In this document: positions 33,429 to 44,299 of the stretch, one piece after another | Layout of the letters: each line of letters begins with the position of its first letter | Position numbering within the stretch: position 1 is the stretch's first letter | From: Zymoseptoria tritici IPO323 | Lineage: Eukaryota > Ascomycota > Dothideomycetes > Mycosphaerellales > Mycosphaerellaceae | Length of the DNA stretch: 64,000 nt | Assembly: GCF_000219625.1 (NCBI RefSeq) | Contig: NC_018218.1 | Coordinates: 2,728,001 to 2,792,000, forward strand | Direction of reading: 5' to 3' | Notes under the pieces: generated by a model | The model's input: only the letters and a program-made list of their open reading frames with translations | Databases searched by the model: none | What the model was told of the DNA's origin: nothing | Made by a program: the position numbers and the translations under genes

Positions 33429-33700
33429 GATTCAGTCCACGGGCATGCGGTCGAGTCCAATACAAGCAATTGGAGGGTAGAGACTGAATCCGAAGCAGGT
33501 TAGATGAGCGAAGCTGATCCGCGTGCGCCGATGGATTAGAGCACTGTACAGTAGCAAAGATCACAAGCAAGAGGAACAAAGTTGAAGCTCAATGCATGAG
33601 GAAGTCGCTTTTTTTCGGCGAAATCCCGGATCCTTCGATCTTGGACGTCACCTATTCTCACTCTGTAAAGGGTCGGGATTGCCAAGGCTCCACAAGCCCT
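33429..33700. other. CLU1 promoter and boundary of the RIP-mutated block
   Basis: This short stretch carries the CLU1 upstream region. Base use is ordinary up to about 33,690 (CA and TG present) and switches within a few tens of bases to the TpA-rich pattern. Confidence 0.6.
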
Positions 33701-33984
33701 AATTCTACCTACCTCTAAGAGATTACCCTACACAGCTTCTTAACAACTACATTACTAATACATGTTTATTTATTATCGGTAGTACCTTATTCGAAAGCCC
33801 TTATCGCACCGAATTACCTAAACTAGAAATTATCGAGATCCGCTAACGCGTTCCGCCGCTATCGACCTTACTACCTCCTTAGATAACTTAGCTAAGTAGG
33901 TAAGATAAGAGCTTTATTAAGTATTACCTTATATACGGCTAGACTATATAGGATACCGTCGACCTCCTTCTAAACGATAGTAGG

Positions 33985-34116
33985 GGCTCTCGCACCGCTA
34001 TATATGTCCGGATTAAGCGATTTAGAGACACTAGAACCGTCTTCCCTTATAAAGAAGGTAGGCTATAGTTAATTTAGCCTTACTATCGAGACTTCCTTCT
34101 AGATATCCTTACTTAA
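33985..34116 (+). pseudogene. Tc1/mariner transposase, 5' part (degraded)
   Basis: The frame reads an RIKRFRDTRTVFPYKEG-like stretch, typical of the DNA-binding linker of Tc1/mariner transposases, with TAG codons in it. It is interrupted at 34,116 by the element A insertion. Upstream parts need a frameshift and are uncertain. Confidence 0.6.
34112..34116. repeat. Target site duplication CTTAA (left)
   Basis: CTTAA immediately precedes the TG of the 5' LTR and matches the five bases after the 3' LTR. Confidence 0.9.
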
Positions 34117-34444
34117 TGTAAGGACACCCTTACGATAACGCCTCCTACCTGTCCTAACCTAGACTATCCTAGTACTATAGATTACCGGTGCTATCTTATC
34201 TAGCCTAGACTAGGATATCCTATAGAGGGACGAACCTTACGGGCGTACAACGGCCCCCGAGCGGACGTCGGACTGCGACCGGTACCTAGTCTAGGCGGAG
34301 GGACGCATTTAGTAATACAAAGGGCGGGTATATAGCCTTAGGGACGCTCTCGTCTATTCCCTTCCTTATCGAATCGACTTGTTACATTCTATAACTATTT
34401 GTTTTCGGTACAAGCCTACATTCCCTCTTAAGGTGCTTCTAATA
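34117..34444 (+). repeat. 5' LTR of family A copy 1
   Basis: 328 bp, starting TGTAAGGACACCC and ending TTCTAATA, the mutated form of a CA end. It is colinear with 40586-40913 and 62479-62807. Differences are mostly C/T and G/A at CpA/TpG sites. Confidence 0.93.
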
Positions 34445-34639
34445 TTCGATTCGATTAAAAACAACTATATAACTATACTAAAAACTACTAACATAGCTCT
34501 AAAGGTTACCTGTTGTTAGGACGATTCCCTTCCTAACACCTTCGCCTAATAGTAGGCAAGCGCTTCCTCTACGGAGCTATTAGCTACGCCCGCTAGTTAG
34601 CTATAGGACGTTAACCTTCTTAACTAGCCTAGCTTAGGA

Positions 34640-35600
34640 GAGACCTCGGAAGAAAAGGCTACCTAGGAGTACGATAACGAAGTTGCCCGCGCTACCTTTA
34701 AGTTCTTAACCCTTTAGCAGAAGATTAAGGAACTCCGTACTAAACTAGACTATCCTACGCTAGAAGGGAACCTAAGGATAGCTACCCTCCGCTATCTTTT
34801 CTCCGAACCTAACTAGTATACTAAGACAAGGGACAACCTTCCTAAGTTAAAAGAGCTATTAGTCTTCGAGGGCAAGTCGCGTACGAGCTACGACGACTAG
34901 GTCCGAGCCCTCGAAAGAGCCTTTAGACAATACGAAGGATTCGCTAAACGCGAAGACCGCAAGGTTAACTTTACTACCGACTATATAGGAAAGCTCTAGT
35001 AAGACTACTAGGAACGCTACGTCGACAGCCTTAACGACTATTCTAAGCTAACCTAGTCTATAATAAAGGAGGTTATACTTAACTTAATAGGCATAGAGAC
35101 TAAATAGCGCGAGAAGGCCTACAAGAAGCTAAAAAAGATTACCCTAGGTAACCGTATACTAGAAGAACTCCTCGAGGAGCTAAAGACACTCTAGAAGGAG
35201 CTTAATAAAAGGGACGATAGTAAGAAGATCCTTAGGTTCTATAGCGCCCTTCTATAGACCCTTCGCAACCGCCTCTCGAACTACCCTACTACCCTACTAA
35301 ACCTAGTAGACGCCGAGGAGAGGGCTAAAAAGGCCTACCGTACTAACGAGGGCTCTAAATAAGAGGCTCGTAAGAGGTAGGCTACTAAAAGGGTCGCTAA
35401 GTAGGCGAAGAAGCGCCCTAGCGACGGCTCTACTACTCCGGACGGTAAGAAGGTAAAGATTAGTAATAGCGAACAGAACCCGAAGGCCCCTTCTAAGGCT
35501 ACGTACTACGGATACTAATAGGTCAGGCATATCCGCCGCGACTATACTAACTAGCACCTATAGAAGGATTCGGGGAAAGAGACGCCCCCTAAGTAGACGC
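34640..35600 (+). pseudogene. Family A gag (degraded)
   Basis: The frame contains a Ty3-type capsid region (KTRDNLPKLKELLVFEG, then ALERAFRQYEGFAKREDRKVNF) and a mutated zinc knuckle near 35,505-35,555 in which Cys codons have become Tyr. Trp positions read TAG. A 36-residue-spaced charged, helix-forming segment lies between the two. Confidence 0.82.
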
Positions 35601-35639
35601 TATTACTTAGGTAGGCTAAGTCCTCTATAATAAGGATTA

Positions 35640-38600
35640 GCGGCGCTTAGCTAAGCTAGGAAAGCGCTACGCCTAGTAAGGGCGCCTAATTAGCGTCGAG
35701 TTAACGCTAAACGGCCTAGGGGAGTCTAGAAAGGTCCGGGGCCTAATTAATAGCAGCGCCTAGGACAACTTCTACGATTCTATACTAGCAAAGGAAATAG
35801 GGTAGACGGTTTTCGAGCTATCTACCTAGACAAAGTACCTAACTCTAAATAGCTAGAGCCTATAGGTCTTTAGAGAAACGAGAAACTCCTATAAGGCTAT
35901 AGACACCTCTAGTAAGGCGCAGGGGTACGTAGATACGTTTAAGATAGGACGCATCTATAGTTTCGAAGTCGTACTCGGCATGCTATAGCTCGAGAAGTAC
36001 AACCCGGATATTAACTTCGCTCTAAAGAAGGTCTTCTAGAGGTAGAAACCTCGAAAGTAGCGAGCGATAGTAGTAGTATCCCCGGATAGGTTCTACCGGG
36101 AGTATCTCGGTAAAGTCGAGGCAGCTCTTTACGTTATATTAATCTAAGAGGTCGAGGATAGACTCGAACTAGACTAGAATAGTGTCCTAATAGCGTACTC
36201 TAATTTCTCCGACGTCTTTTCGGAGGAGTTAGCTAGCAAGTTAGTACTGCATAGACTGTACGATCTTAGGATCGACCTAGTTAAGGGAGCAAAGGTCCTA
36301 TTTAGCCCTATATATACTCTGTCGGAGGCAGAGATAGATACGATGCGTAAGCAGCTCCCTAAATATCTAAAGAGTAGCTTTATTCGCTGCTCGACCTCCT
36401 CGGCAGGCGCGCTAATCCTCTTCGCGAGGAAAAAGGATAATATACTGCGCCTCTATATTAACTACCGCGGCCTAAATGCAGTTACAGTAAAGAACAGGGG
36501 GGGTCTTCCCCTAATTTCCGAGTTAATAGACTAGCTAGCCGGCGCTAGGTACTTTACGAAGATAGACCTCTACTACGCGTACTACCGTATCCGTATCCGG
36601 GAAGGCGACGAGTAGAAGACAGCCTTCCGGACTAGATACGGCTATTTCGAATACACTATAATGCCCTTCGGGCTCTATAATACCCCCGCGGTGTTCTAAA
36701 ACTTTATTAATAGCGTATTAGTAGGGCTAATCGACGTGTTCTACGTCGTTTACCTCGACGACATCCTTATATACTCTAAAACGGTAGAGGAGCACGAGGG
36801 CTACGTCCGGAAGGTGCTAAAGCGCCTCCGGAAATATAAGTTATACGCTAACTTATCTAAGTGCGATTTCTATAAGGACCGTATTAACTACCTTAGGTAC
36901 GTTATTATACGTAATAGGCTAGAGATCGACCTAGAACAGGTTAAATCGGTCTAGGAGTAGCTACTTCCCTAGTTAATATATAATATTAGGGTCTTTATCG
37001 GCTTCGCGAACTACTATAGGCGCTTTATTAAGGGTTTCTTACGCCTCGCTACAGCACTTAACCGCTATACGGAGGGGAAAAAGGTAGTAAACTAACATAA
37101 GAAGGAACGAGCATACTTAGAGCTCGACAAGCAAGCTATACTTTCCTTTAACAAATTACGGAAAACGTTCTCGGAAGCTCCTATCCTACGCTATTTTAAC
37201 CTAGAACTGCCCTATAGGGTAGAAACCGACGCCTTAGGCGAGGTAATCTCGGGCATCCTAAGCTAACTATACGAAGACTATAGCAAAACGTAGTAGTTCC
37301 CTATATTATACTTCTTACGAAAGATAATCGTAGTAGAACGGAACTACGTTACGGAAGACGCTAAGCTGTTAGCAGTTATAGACTCCTTTAAGTACTTTAG
37401 ATAATACCTAGAGGGGGCTCGATACTAGGTCGAACTACTAACGGATTATGCAAACCTACAAACTCTTATAACGACTAAGACCTTATCTAGGCAGTAGGTT
37501 AGATAAGCCGAGTAGTTGTCGCAAATCGACTTTAGGACTATTTATAGACCCGGCAAGGCTAATAAGGCGGCGGATGTACTAAGTAGAAGGCCTAACCTAA
37601 CGGACAAGGACTACTCTAGACGGTAGGCTATAGACGAAGAGTCGTCTATAAGCTTGCGGCTCTTCTAGACGGCATTCTAACCGCATCTAGACTATAATAG
37701 ACTAGTAAGGTACGTAGGGGTAGTAAAGGACGCCCTAGACCTAAAAACGCGTCTAAAACGCGCCCTCTTAAAAGATCCGACCTTTAATAGGATTAATAAG
37801 GAGAAGGACTAAGCGGAACCTACCTTCTAGGCAGATCGATAGACTAACGAGGATAGAGTCGCGTATATAAACGGTAATACCTATATACCTAAAGGAAGTA
37901 TAAGACTCTAACTACTTTAGGAATACTACGACGACCCTATAGTAGGGCACTTCGGCTTCTCTCGAACGCTCGAACTTCTATAAAGGAGCTTCTACTAGCC
38001 TAAAATAAGGAAATACGTTAAGGACTATATACGAACGTATTAAGCGTATAGTAGGTTAAAGCTATAGCGGCATAAACCTTACGGATTGCTATACGTAGAG
38101 CTACTATCGCTTATACTATAGGAGGATGTAACGCTAGACTTTATAACGGACCTGCTACCTAGTATGCTTCTAGGCTAGGCTTACGACTTAATCCTAGTAA
38201 TCGTAGACAGATGCACTAAAATAGTCTATTATGCGCTATATAAGAAGACGATTACCGTAGCAGAGCTCGCAGAGGTATTTATAAGGGAAGTCGTACGACT
38301 CTATAGCGTACTAGCTACGATTACGTCGGATCGAGGGCCTATCCTAACCTTAAAATTCTAGAGCACGTTCTGTTTCTGCCTTAGCATACGCCGAAAACTA
38401 AGCATAGCGTTCTACCCTTAAATAGACGGGCAAACAGAGCGCTAAAACTAGACGCTAAAGTAGTATCTTCGTATATACTGCAACTATAAACAGGACAACT
38501 AGGCCTCCCTACTCTCTACTACGGAATTCTCGTATAATAATAGCGTATACTCCGCAACAGGGGTTACGCTATTCTAGGCGTATACTATACGGGACCCTCG

Positions 38601-39190
38601 GCGGTGCTACTAGCCTAGACTACGCTAGAATAGACGAGAAGCCCTGTTCGCCGTACAACTTACGGACTGCGTTATCTCTAACTAGAAGAAACTGCGGGTT
38701 AGACTAGCTAAAACAAAGAAGCAAATAGCTAAGTAGGCGAACGAGCATAGGAAGGACATCTCCTTTAACGTCGGAGACGAAGTCTACCTTAATATACGCA
38801 ACATTAGGTTATTAAGACCTTCGGCGAAGCTCGATTACAAATACATTAGACCTTATAAGGTAAAAGCGGTTATTAACCGCATCGCATATACGCTCGATCT
38901 ACTAGACTTACTAAAGATCTACCTAACCTTCTATATTTCTCTACTAGAACTATCTATCCCGGACTAATTTAGTCGCAAATAGGACAGGATAATGCAATAC
39001 GACGTAGGAGAGGATAACGAATACAAAGTCGAGGCTATTCTAGCCGAACGTATAGACGAACTAAATAATCGGGAGTACCTTATTAAGTAGAAAGATTACG
39101 ACTAGTCCGAGAACTCCTAGGAAGCAGCAGTTAATATTAGCCCGGTAGCAATACGGGCCTACTAGCGCAGAATAGGCTAGAAAGGACTAA
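35640..39190 (+). pseudogene. Family A pol: protease, RT, RNase H, integrase, chromodomain (degraded)
   Basis: Reverse transcriptase covers about 36,300-36,960 and retains the catalytic YLDD codons at 36757-36762 inside VVYLDDILIYSK. RNase H follows near 37,180-37,600, the integrase zinc and core regions near 37,900-38,700, and a chromodomain-like tail (EYKVEAILAERI, then YLIK) near 39,015-39,170. Two fragments of 60-70 codons are still open in the RT; the rest is broken by TAG/TAA. It is not functional. Confidence 0.88.
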
Positions 39191-39448
39191 CTGCGCGCGG
39201 TAAATTCTAGAAAAAACGCTAACCCCCTTAGTTAATTTTTTAATCCTTTTTCCTTTATAATATTAGACTTTAACATTTTTAATAATTCTAGGGATTTTAT
39301 TTAGGCGTTAAGGCTTTCTATTCTAGACTATTCTAGCCTACGTTAAGCTATTCTGCGCTATTATAACTTAAAAGGGCCCTATTACTCTGCGTAATAGCGT
39401 TATCTATTATACCCTATATACTACTAGAGCTAACTAGACTAAACCGGC

Positions 39449-40365
39449 TTAATTATCGCTATCCTTGTCCGAAGCGTCCTCTCTACGCTCCTAAGCGGCC
39501 GTAGTGCGCACTAAAGCCTTTAACGCCTCCCTATTAGTCTTTCCTGTACCCCTAGCGTACGTATTAAACCTCTCTAGGGCCTTACTATTGCGATATAAGG
39601 CAGTCTTGTACTTGTTAAGCTTGTCTATTAACGACTAGACCGTAATAGCGCCCTTTAGATTAATTAGGCGGCTTCTCTTAGACCTCGGGGTCCTAGTAGC
39701 AGCCTGCTCCTACATCCTAGCGTTAGCATAGTCTAAAATGCGCTAGAACGGTATACTTACGGCCTTCTCTATATAAGCAGCGGCTAACCTGTCCCGCTTC
39801 TTAACCTTTTAACCCGTCGTGTCCTACTCGCGGGTACCCTAGTATAAAGTAAGACCCTCCGGGCCGCGAACGCTGTTTCTAAGCTCCCTAAGGCGCTAAC
39901 TATTAGCATACTAGTCTAAAATAAGCTAGAACGGCATATATAACTTAATCGAACTAGCAAATAGGAGCACCTTGCTCCTTAACTTCTTCCTATTGTCCGC
40001 GTTCGCTACCGGATTAGCGTACTCTACTTAAATCTGGGCATTAATAGTATCCTACTCGTCCTTACGGGCCGGAGGGAGCTATTTAGGGTTAGCCTAGATC
40101 TAAAAGACTCTAGAATAGTCTAGAAATATCCTACCTAGAAGTAATCGGCGTTTCTGTTGTCTAGACAGCCGGCGCATTTAGTAGTAATGCCCTTAATAGG
40201 CTTCTCTAACGCTAACTAGTATAGTTTAGTTAAGTCTTTGTTCTGCTTAATATCTTTAATGCAATTAAAGCACGGATTGTAGTTAAAAGTCCCGTTGCGG
40301 ACCTTTCTAGCGTAATCGTTGCGTACGAGGGCCGCGGCGGCGGAAGATATAGTATGTCTGCGCTA
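39449..40365 (-). pseudogene. Antisense reading frame inside family A, unknown product (degraded)
   Basis: On the minus strand, between the chromodomain and the 3' LTR, a long coding-like frame is interrupted mainly by TAG/TAA at likely Trp/Gln sites, the same decay as the element's own genes. It begins with a Cys-pair region (PCFNCIKDIKQNKDL, then TKCAGCLDNRNADYF). A GT...TAG intron-like piece or frameshift follows near 40,120. It then runs as a helical, basic segment with two related parts (LRELRNSVRGPEGL; RDRLAAAYIEKAVSI) and a coiled-coil-like end (SLIDKLNKYKTALYRNSKALERF), stopping at 39449. I do not recognise the family. The start codon cannot be fixed. Confidence 0.55.
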
Positions 40366-40566
40366 ATGTTAGCCTTGCTAGACCTAAACTAGACTATACT
40401 AGCACTACCCTAGATTACTTACTTTAGGTAGTTAGTAAAGAAGAGAGAAAGTTTAGAAGAAGAATTAAATTAATATAGCGACGCTATAGACCCGCAAATC
40501 CTTCCAGATTAGGACATCTAGCAGCTAATAGCTTACGAATTTTCTACCGCAACTAAGGTTAGTTAT

Positions 40567-40582
40567 AGAGAGGGGAGGGGGG
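40567..40582 (+). promoter_or_regulatory. Polypurine tract of family A copy 1
   Basis: AGAGAGGGGAGGGGGG followed by CAA lies directly before the 3' LTR, the usual primer site for second-strand DNA synthesis. Confidence 0.85.
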
Positions 40583-40585
40583 CAA

Positions 40586-40913
40586 TGTAAGGACACCCTT
40601 ACAATAACGCCTCCTACCTATCCTAATCTAGACTATCCTAGCACTACAGATTACCGGTACTATCTTATCTAGCCTAGACTAGGACATCCTGTAGAGGGAC
40701 GAACCTTACGGGCGTACGACGGCCCCTAAGCGGACGTCGGACTGCGACCGGTGCCTAGTCTAGGCGGAGGGACGCATTTAGCAACACGAAGGGCGGGTAT
40801 ATAGCCTCGGGGACGCTCTCGTCTATTCCCTTCCTTATCGAATCGACTCGTTACATTCTACAACTATTTGTTTTCGGTACAAGCCTACATTCCCTCTTAA
40901 GGTGCTTCTAACA
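40586..40913 (+). repeat. 3' LTR of family A copy 1
   Basis: 328 bp, TGTAAGG...CTTCTAACA, keeping the CA end that the 5' LTR has lost. It is followed by CTTAA (40914-40918), the right target duplication. Confidence 0.93.
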
Positions 40914-40918
40914 CTTAA
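40914..40918. repeat. Target site duplication CTTAA (right)
   Basis: Matches 34112-34116 exactly and restores the transposase frame when counted once. Confidence 0.9.
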
Positions 40919-41690
40919 CGCTCTACCTACTAGTATAAGGAGTTATAAGAGCTACTACTAGAGCGTTTCTTAATAGCCGTCTATATAAATACGATTAACG
41001 TATACCTATATAGTAAGGACTTTACTAATAAGCTAGTCGTAAGGACTACTACTTAACAAGACAACGTCGTAAGGGCTCTCTTTAAGGCGCTAGTATAAGA
41101 GCTAAGGGCTAATTAGCTAGTATATATTAATAAGACATATGCGAGTAATAAACTAGCATTAAGAAGAAGAGGTTAGTCGCTAAAGGGGTTTCTAGTAAGA
41201 GATAAATAATACCTCTACTACGTATAGAGATATAGCATTCTTCTAGCCTATACTATTAATAGATATCTACCTAGCGTACTTATTAAGGAGGGTAGTATTA
41301 AGAGCGAGGATTTTATCTTATAGATATAAGTAGAAGTGTTGCCTTATTATATACCGTTTCTAGGGCCTCGTTTAGGAATTATTATAGATAACTACTTAAT
41401 ATACGATCGTCTAATTATTAAGTAGCTCTATAATAAATAAGGCGTAAGGCTTATATTCCTTCTACCCTATTTACCGGACTATAACCCTATTAAGAAGACC
41501 TTCTACCTTCTTAAGTACTAGATTCGTAGGTACTAGTATATAATACCTAAATATAGGCTCGGTAAGAACTAGTAGTTAGAGTTTAAGGAGTTTATAAGGC
41601 TAGTATATAAGTAGTAGAGCGTTAAAATCGACTATATAAAGCTCTTTAAAGCTTACTATATTCTTAAGTAGCTATATAAGGCTACAACTT
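40914..41690 (+). pseudogene. Tc1/mariner transposase, 3' part with DDE domain (degraded)
   Basis: This continues the same frame after element A. The conserved block IIIDNYLIYDRLIIK, then GVRLIFLLPYLPDYNPIKK, is the second Asp plus the PYSPDxNPIE region of the DDE_3/Tc1 catalytic domain. Tags of RIP are visible: Ser to Leu and Pro to Leu changes and many TAG codons. The element cannot encode an active enzyme. Confidence 0.78.
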
Positions 41691-41699
41691 TTTAACCTA

Positions 41700-42840
41700 C
41701 CGACCGATTTCTATTATCGTAGGCTTATTCGAAAGCCTATATCTCCCTCTCGGAGCCCTATATACTTACCTATTTTTTATATATCTTAGTTATTGCGATA
41801 TCGTTAGTTAAAGTAATAGTAGTAATTTCGAGAATTTACGAATCGTTATAAACTTAAGGCTAAAGCCCTAGAATCTTATCCCCGCGGAGAAATTTACTAG
41901 CGCCGGATATACCCGATTACCTCTTTATATACGATTCGCGTACTAAAGCATACGTTTATTAATAGTATTAAATAGCGCGTCTATTAGAACGGTCGATAAG
42001 CTATTATTTAAAAAAATAATTACTCTATTTAACCGCGTAGTCGTTATATAACAATTAAGCGCGTAATTCTTATATAGATTTTTAAAGCTACTAAAAGTTT
42101 AAGGATCCTCGAATTCTTAGAACTCTAGCGTCGTCGCTTCGTAGAAAACTTCTATAATTGTTACTCGATAGCTACTACCTATACGATACTCGTTCTTTTT
42201 TTATATAAGAGCTCGCGCGCCGAATTAAGCGTAAAACCTAAATTCGTAGAAATCGATAGTATATTCGTCGCGGTATCGTCCGTAAAACATTTCTAAATAA
42301 CGCCGAGATAGAGAGGTAGGGATTATACGCTAGCGTCGGATTTAACTCCGACTAGTAGCGGTAGTATTTTTAGATGTTTACGTCTATACCGCGTATTAAC
42401 AACGATACCGGACTATTAAAACGCCTATATAGACGTATATAATATAGTCTATAGTTTAATATAAAAAAATAACTAGCTCGCGGCAATACGTAGTCGTCGA
42501 GAAACGAGGTACGGCGTAGAATTTAGAATCTATAAGGGGGACTTCTTATTATACCGGCTAGATTCTAAAACCTTAGAACGACTATAACTCCTTTATACGA
42601 TAATAATACGATAACTAGGTAGTATATTAATACTATTTCTTTACGAGGCGCGAGAGACATTATTAAGGAAAGACCCTTTTTAATACTAATAAAATCGACC
42701 GGCTAGATATTAAGATCTAGCCTTAGAGGGTTGTACTAAAGCAACGATCTATCTATATCTATTCCGTACGCTCGAACACTCGAATTCCTTAGTAATAATA
42801 CCGCCGTCGGCGAGCTCTAGCTTACTTACTATTATTACTA
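41700..42840 (-). pseudogene. Degraded minus-strand frame, unknown
   Basis: A RIP-mutated stretch. The minus strand shows coding-like runs, including an MSLAPRKEI-type beginning near 42,660 and a long DEYTIDFYEFRFYA run near 42,300. Frameshifts and stops break it. The look is transposase-like, but I cannot assign a family. Confidence 0.3.
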
Positions 42841-42844
42841 CTAT

Positions 42845-43800
42845 CGTCTATGCTCCTTAGGAAGGCCTTAATGTTCTTCTTCGACTATAGGGTACGACAG
42901 ACGCTAGTCTAAGGTACATACTTAGCTAGCTCGGCGTCTAGCTTACGCTTTACTATAGCTATATTCTAGAAGTTGCTAGTAAGTACGATTACGGCGTTAG
43001 TTAACGCTACCGCTATAACCTCGTACTTACGTATAAGCTATTTATAGTACGTAGCTACTATATACGTCTCTTCTATAGCCGTAGAATAGCGGGTAGGTAG
43101 AGGACTACTCTATAGTACGGTATCGATTAGTAGCGTTAGTAGAGCCGGTAGTTAATACTATAGCGGATACTATATTAGTATTAGTATTACTAGAGCCGTC
43201 GCTAGAGCTAGTATTACCGCCGACTCTATAACCGGACGCTTCTTACTACGGTAGGTATCCTTATCTATCTTAATAACCTTCTTAATAATGTCGTCCGGTA
43301 TAGACTAAACGATAGTAGTACTAGAAAGTACTATAGCCTTCTACTCGTTAATATATGCTCTAAGGACGCTATAGTACTTACTATAGCTATTAATATAATA
43401 TCCTATTATAAGCTTACTCTTACTATTACTATACTACTTGTCCTTATACTTAATAGACTCTAGGTACTTCCTAAACGTTATAATAGTCGTCTTAAATATA
43501 TCTATAGTCTTATCGTTAGCTAACTTCCTTCCCTTACGCTATTATAAGGAAGGGGCTTACTCTTAGTTAGATTCGAGGGCTATTAAACCGTTAGACGACT
43601 CTATAATAACCGGCTTACTACTACGTTTATTACTCTACACCTCCGCGATAGTAATAATTATCTCGTAGCCCTTAAAGTGCTTAATTAGCGGCGCTATCTA
43701 TATAGCCTATTGCCCTAAGTCTATAGTTATAACGTCCTTAGGGAGGGTATAAGATAACCGAGTATACTTCTTAGCCGTTATAAGGGCCTTCCTTAATAGT
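42845..43800 (-). pseudogene. Degraded minus-strand frame of over 300 codons, unknown
   Basis: One minus-strand frame runs about 310 codons with only TAG/TAA interruptions. Recognisable runs are DVITIDLGQ, APLIKHFKGYEIIITIAEV and DKTIDIFKTTIITFRKYLESIKYKDK. It is lysine-rich and low in Gly. No domain is recognised. Element B is inserted at or just beside its upstream end. Confidence 0.4.
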
Positions 43801-43804
43801 AAGT

Positions 43805-43975
43805 TGTTATAGTTTAGACCTACCTCTATTAGACTCGTTGTCCTAATAGTTGTTTCTATTACGCTAAGCGTATATCTTAGTACGGCTTAGCTCCGTATAT
43901 ACTTACTTTCGGAGGTTCGGACTAGCTAAACCTTCTTCTTATTACTCTTCGTTAAAACTAGATAGCTAATTAATA
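43805..43975 (+). repeat. 5' LTR of family B copy
   Basis: About 171 bp starting TGTTATAGTTTAGACC. The right edge is set where similarity with the LTR of copy C ends (GCTAATTAAT), so it is good to a few bases. Confidence 0.8.
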
Positions 43976-44299
43976 CTATTGTCTCTTATTAACGCTTCTT
44001 AATAGTACGAAGAGTTATATCTTACGCCGGCAATAACGTTATCGACGTACCCTTAATAACTACGTTGTTCTCGTCCGGTAGTAGCGCCGATAACTAAAGA
44101 TCGACTCGAGACGAATTACGCCGATTCGTACTAACTACTCTACTAACGTAGATTACCCTATCCTTCCGAAACTCTACCGGTAGCGCGCCGAGTTATTAGA
44201 TAGCTTAGTCGAGGAGCTAGAGCTAGTCTTATTTCCGTACTATCTCTCGTAAGTAGAGCGGCGTATACCTCTACGAAGAAACCTCTCGAGCGCTAATAC

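Larger units (their letters stand above)
34117..40913 (+). mobile_element. Full-length Ty3/gypsy chromovirus, family A copy 1
   Basis: 6797 bp bounded by two 328-bp LTRs and a perfect 5-bp duplication CTTAA. The order gag, protease, reverse transcriptase, RNase H, integrase, chromodomain is that of Ty3/gypsy chromoviruses. An extra reading frame lies on the opposite strand between the chromodomain and the 3' LTR. It sits inside a Tc1/mariner transposase, so it is the younger insertion. RIP has placed stops throughout. Confidence 0.92.
33740..41700 (+). mobile_element. Tc1/mariner-type DNA transposon, split by element A
   Basis: The two flanks of the family A retrotransposon form one reading frame when the duplicated CTTAA is counted once. 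The ends are approximate; I could not find convincing terminal inverted repeats. A similar motif (TTATTCGAAAGCC) occurs near both sides (about 33,790 and 41,727), but in direct orientation. Confidence 0.7.

Noticed and set aside
33429..33579. An upstream in-frame start for CLU1 at 33579
   Set aside because: The resulting N-terminus is unlike the family and lies across an intron; the spliced start at 33428 gives the expected acidic N-terminus.
35303..35557. Minus-strand 84-codon frames at 35,303 and 63,666 that are alike
   Set aside because: They look like a repeated small gene but are only the antisense of family A gag in two copies.
33780..41740. TTATTCGAAAGCC near both mariner ends as terminal inverted repeats
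   Set aside because: The two copies are in the same orientation, so they cannot be inverted repeats; kept only as a note.
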